This document shows positions 23,591 through 34,514 of a DNA stretch of 64,000 bases, piece after piece. The notes beneath the pieces are model-generated. The model was not told the DNA's origin. It made no database searches and saw nothing but the letters and a program-made list of their open reading frames with translations. Both the position numbers and the translations under genes were made by a program. Positions within the stretch are counted from its first letter, which is position 1; each line of letters begins with the position of its first letter. The DNA comes from Kudoa neothunni (lineage: Eukaryota; Cnidaria): positions 8,122,001 to 8,186,000 of the forward strand of contig OZ199839.1 of the NCBI GenBank assembly GCA_964304625.1, read 5' to 3'.

Positions 23591-25510
23591 ATTTTTATTT
23601 TAGAAGAATGCTCTCACAAATGGCCGTTCAATTTAGCGATAGTATTCATACCATAACATAAATATTAGTTATCTATTAGATTTCTTCATTCATTACTATT
23701 AAGAACATAATTATTTAGTTTCACGCATATTTTTTTAAATGTATTTCTTTCTTTATTTGATATTATTTTATATGGGAGAATTAATATTATTTTATCAACA
23801 TTCGAATAATTATATTTAAATGTAATAATAAATTTTTTCTATGAATGGATTGTTTTATTTGAAAAAAAGTTGAAAATCATTATACCAGTTAAAAGTACCC
23901 ATATTTAATCTTCAAAGTAATTTTGTGAAATTTCAAAATATTTATGTTCTTTAAATTAGGCGATAATATGTTTACAAAGTCGTAATAATTGATACAATGG
24001 AACCAACAGTTTATGGGCTAATATAAAATCTTTTTATTATTATTTAAAATTTAAATGCTGTATTAAATATATATTTTTAAGTGGTACACGTGTGTCATCA
24101 AATAACTAAGTAGGTATATTTATCAATATAAACGCTCTCAATTGATTTTTAAGTTTCTGGATAAATTCTTTAGTTAGAGACATTTTTAGATTTGGGATAA
24201 CTTTAAAACCTAATTAAAAATTAATATTTTGTTTATTCATTCAAAAGAAAACTAAGTAATTATATCACATATTTTATATAACCTACATGAATCATTCAAT
24301 GCATTATCAACATACATTATTAACTTATTTGTCTCCCCAAAACTAATCTCTTAGTTGCACACAAACGAAGTTTAATAAATTAAATTTCAATAGTGACGTC
24401 ATAATATTGTGTGAACTGATAAAATATCGCGTATAATATTTCTTATTTTAATATTTGACAAATTTATTACGAAAATACGTTTTTCTCACATAATTCTGTG
24501 TCTCTAGAAAATAAATTGGCAATAAAAAAAATTAGCTCAAAGTTTTCTACATTTTCTATGGAAAATAGGGAACTTTAGTATTCTTATTTAATTAAACTAT
24601 TTTAAATTTTATATAAAAAGAACTTCCGTTAAAGATACGCATTCATTGTTTTGTAAGTAAACAAAATATTCATTAGTTTCAGAAACTTTCAGTGAAATGG
24701 AAATATTTAAATTCATTTAAATATTCAGTTACAAAATTTCAAATTTTTTCGTTTGTTAAAATTGACCCAAGATTTCAAAAGATCATGGGGTTGCAAATTT
24801 TAAAAAAATCAAGTTTAATGTGGATTTTTAATTTTAATCCTTCATTATAATTAAAAATGAATAACTGCCTTATTGAAGTAAATCTTTATAGTTCGTTTTT
24901 CGGCAAATTTTGAGAATCCATAACGTGTTTCATCAAAACAAGAATGAGTATTTAGATTAAAATTTATATTCTTTGTTATTTAGGGTATTTATTGTTCATT
25001 TAAAATGAACCAAAAATCATTTCTGCTTTCATTTTTATAAACCGTTACAGTCATAAAGGGATTCAAGTTTAATTAATAGGATATTTTATTGGCTCATCTA
25101 ATGAAAATAAAATGGCATTATTCCATACCAATTTCTATTTAAATTAAAAGCTATTTTAAACTACACCTTGTAAATATAATCACAAAAAGATACACTTCAT
25201 GACTAACAATATAGTTACCCAAAGATTAACAATTTATGAAGGAAAACGTTCAGCTTTTTTAAAATTGTGACATTTATGTTTAATAATTATAACTTAATGT
25301 ATTTGTTTTACGGTCTTTATCGGACTAGGATTAGATCACTTTAAATAATTCTTAGATTGTCTAGAATTTTTTCGCACGTAAAACACATTTTAATCAAATA
25401 CACCATCAAATGATATTGAGTTATCTATAACTTTTCGGTGTTACTTATGATCCTCATAGAATTAGGTGTATAAAACTGAAATAAAACATTGAATAAACAA
25501 TTTTTAAATT
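23591..25510. repeat. Duplicated 3' flank of type F gene
   Basis: Aligns with 47991-49877 and, in its first part, with 63548-64000. Identity is close to complete for the first 700 bases after the stop codon and falls off beyond about 24300. It contains several AATAAA-like sites that could serve polyadenylation. No gene seen. Confidence 0.75.
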
Positions 25511-27129
25511 AAAAAACTAATAATTATAGCTCATTTTACCTTAGTAAACCCAACACTTCAAAATGATTTGATTGAGTTATCTCCAGGTTAAACTATGTCT
25601 GAAATGAACTATTTATTATACTTTTTTCATAATTTGTGAATAGGCCGCAACCGATTAATTAAACTAGTTCATTATTTGATATCCAACTGAATTATATATA
25701 AATGTAATAATTTTTATATATGATATTAAGTTAACGATGCATCTATGGAAACTGCTGTTTTTCATCCACACTCCCTATCGATATTTATATGAACTTGAAG
25801 CAAGAATTATATTTTTTAAATATCTAGTCATTCCAAAGAAGAGTGGTTACCATTTATCCGAATATTCTAAAGAAATAAAATTCCCCCCTTTTCAGGCATC
25901 AACACTATTTTTGAATTTACGGCAGAGCATTTACGATACTTATTGGTTAAATTATTGTCTGCTGTGAAATGTGACTGTATAAATCTTCAGATTCAGAATA
26001 TTCCGATAGTACGGCAGACATGGTGTTTCAAAGAAATATATAATATTTTGTAATATATCCTTTTAGTTCATACTGTAATAATTAACAAAAAAATTATTAT
26101 TTTAATTCTATGAAAGAGCTACGCTGAACAATCTTATGAATGGCACCCCAAAACTCCAACGCAATGTAGGAAATATACAAGTGTTGATAAAATAAATTTT
26201 CACTAATGAGTATTTGATATAACTGAAGAAAAATTTGGCAAATATACTATTATTTTAAAGAATTTTATATCTCTGTTTAACTCTAAGGTGTTATGCGTGA
26301 GGCCATGTCAGCTTACCGTGACCATAAATCAACAATAACTTCTTTTTTGTCTAGCTAAACTCTAGTAATCAATATTCTTAATATAATTTTTATATTCCTA
26401 CAGCTTTATCTTTAGATATGAATTTTGAAGAATTTTTACATTGCAATAGCAGCGGTTCAAATCTCATCAGCCTTGACTACAGTTGTGATAAATTTTTTCG
26501 AAAAATTACGAACTCTTTGACATTAAATCATCTGAAATAAACAAACGATAAATCAATATTGCTATTCAATACAAATATCCGAAAAAACTCAATGGTAAAG
26601 TCTTCGAGTGGGTTATTGGTCCATTTGGGTTACTCTTGAAGAAAATGAAGTACGATTTCGCTAAAGAAAAATATTAAGTCAATTATCTTTGTGATGTTCA
26701 AAAGAGATCTTTAATCTTTTTCCTAATAATTAAAGATAAATTATTAGGAGATGAGTTGCCTTAGAACAAAAATTTAGATTTGTCAGAATTTTCAAAGATG
26801 ACATAATTGTGAAAAGTTCGATTTGAGTAAGTTGGAGGCATTCATTTGAATACATTACTTGTTGGAGATCGAAAATCTAATTTAACAAACATGGATTATG
26901 TTTGGAGCGATGATAATTTTGATTTCCAAATTTTACGAGAGCACTCAGCCAGAATAGAATTAAATTAATATAAAGATGTCTACACTACGCAGATGACGTT
27001 CAGGTTTCTTTAAACTCTTCTCACAATTAAATTTACAGAGTAGGAGAAGTTTTTAAGCTTATTAGTTATTATTTTCTGATATACCTACATCTCTACGGAA
27101 TTTCTAACTCGTGATGAAATGCTCGGGGC
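25511..27129. other. AT-rich spacer with a dispersed repeat relic
   Basis: About 26440-26700 is similar to the complement of 16741-16980. The stretch directly precedes a Tigger-type 3' end (27130-27492) and may be the decayed body of that element, but I could not read a transposase in it. A 76-codon frame at 25737-25967 has no features and no counterpart in the duplicated flank. Confidence 0.4.
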
Positions 27130-27492
27130 ATTTGGAAGAAAACGAAACTTTACATTTAAATTAAGATAATCAAGGTAAATTTACTTTTTGGGGTAAAGAT
27201 TCTGATCTCATACACAACGAAGAAATTGTTACAACGCTTCGAGTACAAAATCTTATAAATCCGCGAAAAGACGTGTCATTGAGAATCCTATTGAATTATT
27301 TTCTGTACATCAATTTAAGGATGTCTTACGCGAAATAATTAATAAATTAATATAAAATTATAAAGTAAATGAGTAATTTTGTAAGAAATGTCAAATTAGA
27401 AGTTATTATGAGTGCGCAGATGATTCGGTATTGCGTAATTTTTCCCCGGCCCCAAAATATTACATATTACGCAATATCGAGGCACAACTGTA
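27130..27492 (+). repeat. 3' end of a Tigger-type DNA transposon
   Basis: Matches 41579-41922 and the last 317 bases of 18601-18917. Ends in a terminal repeat (attacgcaatatcgaggca followed by caactgta) with an internal hairpin formed by attgcgtaat and its complement. It interrupts the 3' flank of the type A gene that begins at 27493. Confidence 0.6.
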
Positions 27493-27584
27493 TAAAATTA
27501 TTTTAACAAAACGTAAATCTCATTCTTAGCTAATTAAACTAAAAATTCAAATAATGTTTTATCCAATGGAAAAGTGAGAGATAT

Positions 27585-29848
27585 TTATTTCTTTGTCAAA
27601 ACCAAGAAAACAATAGCAAAAAACCATCAATGCTATTAAAACGCCACCAACAATCAACCTAAATCATCATTAGAACTGTATGGGAACAGATAATATTACA
27701 GAATTTTGGTTCCACCAACATTAGCGCTAAATCAAAGTTAATAGTTAATTGAATACTCTAACATAAAACTATCCTACCTATTCGAAGTGCCTAAAATGGA
27801 TTATAAATAATGGTTATATAATATTATTTACCTTGTTTACCAGTTTCTGGAAAGTTTGGATCAAAATTATCCTCATTTCCTCCAGCCCAAAGGCTCACAA
27901 CGATCGGCTCACTAACGTATCTGGCCTGTACTTTCATTGAGCCCTTTCTGTAGGAAGCAGCGTTGTAAAAGGTTATTTCTTGGTTGCATTTCCCCTCCCA
28001 TCCAGTAGTTTTATCATATAATCCGTAAGTATATTTGACAACTCCATCTACTATTTGGGCAAATGTATAATCACAAATTTGGTCTGGATCCATCTGTTCC
28101 ATTGTCGTTGTGACTATCAAATCGGTGTTATTCCACGTGTGGGTAACATTGATTTTTTGAAGCATTGCAACTTAATAAATGTCATTGGGAGATTTATATT
28201 GTACATTACTTGTCGATACTGTCACCTTGTTCTTATCAAGGTCACTAACGTACTTTCCAAATAAATATTTAAATTCGTATTCAGTATCGTGAAAAAGGTT
28301 TTTAATAGTGAGTGGCTGTCCACATAAACCTGAACAATCAACCGATTCTTCGCATTCAGATGGGCTGAAAGCAGTTTCGCCCACCATTTTTTGTTGAATT
28401 TTACAGTATACTCTGTCAAACAGAGCCACGTTCGGTGCTACAGTCATTTTTACGTGCTCGTAATATGCTTTAATCTCAGGCAATTGCGTTATATTGTAGT
28501 CAGCTTAATTAAATTTTAGATCAATTACTTTTTATTTATTACTAGTTTTAAATAGCTTCTCTGCAATATATGTTTTAGAATTGTCACCGTTTTTTTGTGT
28601 AAGTCACTTTGACGATATATTTTGTATTTGGCTCAAGATCAAGAATAGTAGCATTAGAACAATCAGTTGGGCATGCTTTAGTTGAATCGGCATTGCATTT
28701 CACGCCAATGTTAAATTTAGGGAATTCTTGCTTTCTCAACTCAATAGAACAAACTGCGGTGTCCAAATCTGCATCTTTAAGGGCCGCGATAGAAAGAGTT
28801 GCATTGGTTTCTTTTGGAGTTACTTCTAGGTTACCTTTGTCAACTAATTGACATTTAAATAAAATTATTTAAACAAGAATTTTACTTCTTAGAATTTTCT
28901 CTATTCCTGCATGATTTCTAGTCGATACTTTAACTTTAAAATCTTTTTCTGTGCCAGCAAATGTTAACTCCATTTCAACGTCAGTGCATAGTTGATAACA
29001 ATTGGTGACATCTTCAGTAACCGAGCATTTTGATGTAAAACCATCTGCAGATTTTATATTAATCTCAAATTTGCACACTTCATCCTTCAAGTCCTCATCA
29101 AAAACAATTTTTATTTTACTAGTTCCACCATTGACTTTTTCAATGTGATACGTAAGTTTGTCCAATGGACTGAATTCCATGACCTTGTTATTTTTTCTAT
29201 ACATAAGTATTTTTGGCTGATTGACACCACAAGAGAGTTCGACTGAATCACCGATTGAATCAAAAAACCCGGTGAGCTTGGTTTCAGTGTTGCACTCGGT
29301 TTCAGAGGTTGGAATGAACTCATCCAGGACTTTGTCACCACTTGTTAGTTTACAAGTTTGAGGATGACTGCAGACATTTTTAGTGGTGAATTCTATTGAG
29401 GTTTCGTTTACTTTAAATTGAGTTTGAGGGATAGTGTCAGTGACTACAAGAAAATTAGGGGAAAATTTCTAAAAATTGAATTACTATGGATTATTTTAAG
29501 AGTTTCAGTTGCATATTCGGATCTTATCTGTACATAATAAAATGGAAACGCAGCTCCAGTTGGAATAGTGTATTTTCCGACACAAGGGACATCCTTAAGT
29601 TGTTTTCCTTCAGATTCACTCCCAATATAGTGATAGAAAAATTCGTTTCTTTCCAACAATTGCACGTTGCATTTACTTCCAGAAACTCCTTCAAGTTTTA
29701 GATGGATTGTATCCTCTAATTCAGTTTGATCTCGTTGAACGTAGTATTTGTGTGAGTGGGCTAAATATATCTACTATAGATAATTCCACCTCCGGTTTAT
29801 TTTACCATTGTAACAGAGAGAAAGGATTAACAATGCAATGACCAACAT
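27585..29848 (-). CDS. Type A membrane receptor, copy 2 (two indels; pseudogene or error)
   Basis: Exons: 29806-29848, 29485-29760, 28886-29443, 28543-28843, 28210-28503, 27832-28170, microexons 27778-27790 and 27700-27726, last exon 27585-27658. All splice sites match copy 1. Two single-base insertions in homopolymers break the frame: a seventh T near 28590 in exon 4 (six in the other copies), which would end the protein soon after the FN3-like strand motif, and a sixth A near 27622 in the transmembrane exon, which would replace the TKK tail. The rest is close to copy 3, so death, if real, is recent. Exon 3 differs strongly from the other copies only around its CYQLC motif (28935-29080). Role as for copy 1. 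Confidence 0.75.
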
Positions 29849-30487
29849 TTTTGGTTCTCAATTATAATGGCGTTCTTAATTTTAATAATAATTATACAAA
29901 TGAATAACTCTAGATGACAATAGGTACGAAACTGTGTAATTGAAGCACGAACTATGACTGAATAACATTTCAACAATACAATTGAGAGCCGATAAATAGC
30001 ATTAAAACGAAAACTACAAACTTTTCTACTTTATTAATTATGTCATAAAAAAACAAACATATTAAAGTACAAATGCTTCACTTAGATAAAAAAAGATATT
30101 TGTTGTTAATTCATGATCGATTACACTTCCATCTACCTATTAAGAAATCAAATGTACACTTAATAATCCTTTAAAAATTATAAAAGTACAAATTAAGATA
30201 ATTATTTCTATTGTCATAGCTTTAACATAATAACATTAATTTCTGTTTCATAAAAATATTCAGTTTAATAAAAAATCAATCTATACTGCTTACAAATAAT
30301 ACTTCCCATTAATATTGAGACAAAAATTAATTTAATATTTTTTTAATTAATGTAAAAAATAATATTACATTGAAAAAAAGATACAATATTATAAATACAA
30401 AAGATAATTTCAAAAAATGTATTAACTATCTCATTGATAGCTAAAAAATAAGGTAACCTAAAATTAAAGAGTTTATAATAAGTATTT
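29849..30487 (-). promoter_or_regulatory. Spacer between type D and type A genes, block 2
   Basis: About 640 bases between the type D stop codon and the type A start codon on the same strand. Nearly identical to 60841-61481 and clearly related to 2403-3036. It should carry the type A promoter and the type D 3' end. Confidence 0.45.
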
Positions 30488-32497
30488 TTAGGTGCTTGTA
30501 GGAGTAGCAGTTGTTTCAGTTGTCGATGCAGTCACAGCTTCTGGGTCTGTGATAAAGAGTTCCAACTCAACTGGCTCACCGTCATATCTGCGTTGGACTA
30601 TCACTGTGGCTGATTTGTACTCAGGGACATCAAAAAAGGTGATTTTGGAGTTGCATGGTTCATTCCAGTCGTTTGTTTGGTCGTGTACAGCAAGTAGTTT
30701 TGTTTCCTTTCCTTCAGTTTTTTCCACAAAGGTAAAGTTGCAAATTCCATCATTCCTACCTTGCACCTTTACTGTTATCTCCAAATCATTTTCCGTCCAT
30801 TTATATTCAAGCTCCACCTTCTTGAATAAAGACTCTAAAAGTTTTTTGATCTTAAATTTACAAATATTAAATAACCTGTTCGAACGCTTTTCGTTAGAGC
30901 GTCGGTCTCCACATAGAAACTCAATGGAACAGCTTTAAATTTGTATTCTGTATCCGGTTTCAACCTGGTGACGGTAAATGTTGAAGTGCACAATCCCAAG
31001 CAGTTGTATGATTCTTCACACACTGATCGAATAAAATCCTGGTTGCCATTTAATGCTTGCATTATCGTACACTCTGCTTGATAACCTTCATGTTCTATTT
31101 GTTGTGGAATAATAACAACATTTTGAGGATATGTTGTAATTTCAGCGGTAACACCATCAATTTTAGCTTTTATAAATATTGTTAATTGCTATAAAATAAA
31201 TTCATTTACCTGTTTTAAAAATTTTATTAATGTGCACTGCAGCCTCACTACTAGAAGATTTGTATTGTACGCTGACAACATATTTTGTATCAGCCATGAG
31301 ATTTAAAATGGTTAAATTAGTTTGACAGGTTACAAAATTTGTATACCCTTGTAATCCTACAGATTTTGAGTCTATTTTTACGTAGTTAGCTTGTAAATAT
31401 AGTTCAACCTTGCATTGAGCACCATCCGCATGAAGTGCGGCGACCCCTAAAGTAGCTTTATATTGACCTATATCCTTTATTTCAATATCATTTTTTTCGT
31501 CTAATAAAAATATAATAACGGTTTAAATATTATTAAATTACTTGACATCAACAATGATTCGGTTACTCCATTCCTGGTTGTTATTTTAACATTAAAATTT
31601 TTATCGGTAGCACTATAATTTGTCTCCATTGTGACATTTTGGCACATTTGGTAACAGGTGTCTTGACCAGTAATTTCACATTTAGATTCTAAAGTACTCT
31701 CCTTTTTAGCGATTTCAAATTTACAAATTGTATCGGGAATGGGTTCATCGAATATGATGTTCATTTTGTTTTCGGCAGTATTATTTTTGATTCTCACAGG
31801 AAATCTTTTCAGTAGGTTTGCTTTGTTATTTAGTAACATATTTTTATCAAAGAAAAGTTTTGGATTGTGAGGTCCGCAGTATAGTTCAAGCGGTTTATTG
31901 TAAATATTGTAATAACTGCTCAGCAAGTATTCATCACCACATCGAGGCTGTGAATCAATAGTGTAACTCTTAACGGTAAACTGTCCAGATCTAATCTGAC
32001 AAACGAAAGGCGACCCTTCGCACAGATGCTTGGTGATAAAGATCACACTTGAATCATCAAAGTGGTATGAGGAGAAAGGAGCAGATGAAGTGGCTAGAGA
32101 ACAGTATCACTTAAAAATATGACTCACCATGAATATACTGTGAACAACTTTGAGGTAGTCTGTTTTAGCCTTTGAGGCTATTTGAAGAAAATGATGAGGA
32201 GCGATGTGGTCGGTGTGAATAGTGTACTCTCCGCTGCAGGCAACTTCACAAATATTTCGACCCCCACAATTAACATCTCGATAAAAATAAGAAGTCTCAT
32301 CTTTGGCGAATAATTTGATGCGACAAAGATGAGTCGGATTTCCTTCTAGGTTCAGGTGAATGACATTCTTATGCAGTTCATTGTTTCTCACGATATAATA
32401 CCTATGAAGTTGGACTACGCCCGAAATTACGTATAAACCAATATTGAATTAGGTTACCTGTATAAAATAGAGTAAAACACAAAAAAGCGAATTTCAT
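30488..32497 (-). CDS. Type D secreted cysteine-rich FN3-like protein, copy 1 (intact, 598 aa)
   Basis: Six exons: 32458-32497, 32139-32414, 31542-32093, 31210-31500, 30876-31166, 30488-30834; introns of 41-45 bases; joined frame of 599 codons with no break. Exon 1 codes the signal peptide MKFAFLCFTLFYTG. Exon 2 has the same length as exon 2 of type A (276 bases) and the same YYxxR start and C-terminal strand, so the two types are paralogues. Cys...Cys...CxxxC motifs occur in exon 2 (CEVAC), exon 3 (CYQMC) and exon 5 (CLGLC), and exon 5 ends with LKPDTEYKFKAVP, an FN3-like strand. The last exon ends in a Thr-rich tail (TASTTETTATPTST) and a stop; no helix follows. A soluble partner or decoy of type A is inference. 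It lies upstream of a type A gene on the same strand. Confidence 0.85.
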
Positions 32498-33012
32498 AAT
32501 TTTGTACTATCGGCGATGATGAATAATAAATTCAATAAGGATTAACGAAATTAATAATATTAAGTAGAAAGCTGAATTGAGTTAATTGAATACGAGTGGT
32601 CAAGACTAAAAAATGTTTATTAAAAATAACAAGACCGTTTTTATCAAAAAATATTTCAACGTACACTTTAAATCATTACAACATTAATTCAGCCTCAGAT
32701 TTTTTTAATCTATTATTTTAATGAATATACAAAATTTAAGACATTGGGTATTGACACGGAAGTTTTTAATCCAAAATGGCAACCACACTTGAGCAGTACC
32801 CCTTTTTAATCCCGGCAAACTCCTATTTATAGTTGACCTATAAAGTTTATTTTTTATAATCTGCTGCATTTAATGCAGTCAAAACTATATCTAGCAGGAT
32901 ATTATGATCCATGTCAATATCCACTTTCGAAATTTAATGCTTCTTATTCATAAAAATTTACTAAAAGTAAAAACTTTGATGTCTCAGTTAACAATATGGG
33001 TGGAATAAATAC
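32498..33012. other. Upstream region of type D gene
   Basis: AT-rich; must hold the type D promoter. The corresponding region of the other type D copy falls in an assembly gap, so conservation cannot be used. No motif is supported. Confidence 0.35.
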
Positions 33013-34060
33013 AATTACAGTTGTCTCGACAATGCGTAATTTAGCTTTATTAACATTTTGCGTTTTAATTCATTGAACAAAACATAATAATCATATTAAG
33101 TATCCTTAAATGGATAACTATACGAAAAAAACCAAAACTATGAACAAGCGGATATCAAACAAATTAGGAAAAACCTTGTGTCTCGCTATTGAGTACCTCA
33201 TTTTTTTTAATTTAAATCCCTTTAGTCTGATGGATGCGCTAAAACAAGCATTGTAAGTTCTCAAATAACTAAAGAGAATATAATAAAAAAAATCTAATAC
33301 AGTAAGAAACCAAATTCAAGTAAACCCCTCGGGACCAAGAAAAAAAGCGAGCAATTATTTCAGAAAAAATTGGCATTTAATAATGATTAAATTGCGTTTA
33401 TAAAGGCTAGTTAACTATATATTAATTTTTAAACGATAATTAAAATTCGAGAAACGTGTTAACAGCACAAAAGTATTTTTCAACGATCCATCAAATACTC
33501 GTCTTGTTGTTGTCGGTAGAATAAGGCAGTTTCGTCTACATTGTAAATAAAATTTTCAAAATATCTTTTAAAAATGTTCTGATCTGATTGGTCTACTCTG
33601 GAGTAGAGAAATAGATGTAGCATCCACAGATTGGCTAATAAAATTTGATTTTTTAATGTTGGACCTTTCTATAAAACAACGATCCCCTCAACGAATTGCA
33701 CATTAAAGAAAAATTTTTCTTTGTCGAATTGATTTCTCTTGATGATTATCGTGACGACGCTTACTACAATCTTTTACTTCGTGTCTAACCAATCCACTCG
33801 TATACGTTTTAATCAACAGAATTAAATTGTCCTGCATGCAAATAATTTCTATTTTTAGATTCTAAAAATATTTATAGGTTTTGATTATTTTATTTTTCAT
33901 CTCTAGGATGCCATTAGGAGTCGAGATAATAGATACTTTAAAATGTGATACAGTGGCAGTTTTAGGGTCGTTAGATTGAAGACTTTCATAATAATTAGTA
34001 ACATTGTACTCTTCGACAATAGATATAGTTTAGGAGTTTTTTGGCACTAAATATTGATTT
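33013..34060 (-). mobile_element. Tigger/pogo-type transposase relic
   Basis: At about 33480-33560 on the minus strand a frame reads NFIYNVDETALFYR, the hallmark first catalytic Asp region of Tigger/pogo transposases (usually YNxDETGLFY). At 33013 the sequence acagttgtctcgacaatgcg is a terminal repeat like those at 27492 and 41922, in the right position for the 3' end of a minus-strand element. The body has many stops. The 5' end was not found, and the upper boundary is approximate. Confidence 0.55.
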
Positions 34061-34514
34061 AACTAAATAATAAACAAGAAGTAACGGAAAAAGTGCGTGA
34101 AATTGGTTACTTACGTACTATAATTTTTTAAATTTCTACGTGGTGCTAATGATATTACTATAAAACGTTTCGGATAACTAATTTATATTAACTCCAATAT
34201 TATTCGATAATTTGAAATAGATTATTTAAATCTTTTTAGAAGTTTTTCTAAACAGGACGAAACCATAGATTCGAACATTTCAAAATATTCAAACCCAGAA
34301 AATATAAAGATATTAAAATTATTTTTACAATTGGATGGTTTCAATGCGAGAAAAAGCTATTATCTAACTTTTTAACGATCAAATAATCTTTTATTATTGT
34401 CAAAGATAATTGAATAAAAGATTTTAACGGAAGCGAGGGTTAGTTTAATAATTGCATGAGGCGTTACGGTCTGAATAACTCAAATTGCACGGAGAAGGAA
34501 AGCGCTGATTTTAC
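34061..34514. other. AT-rich spacer, nothing recognised
   Basis: No coding or repeat signal that I can support. It ends at the degenerate TTAC that replaces the TTAA of the next piggyBac. Confidence 0.45.

Noticed and set aside
25737-25967. 76-codon plus-strand frame
   Set aside because: No domain, no counterpart in the duplicated flank, and typical of chance frames in this composition.
30492-30938. Plus-strand 148-codon frame, repeated at 61486-61932
   Set aside because: Antisense to the last two type D exons and an intron; no signal or domain of its own.
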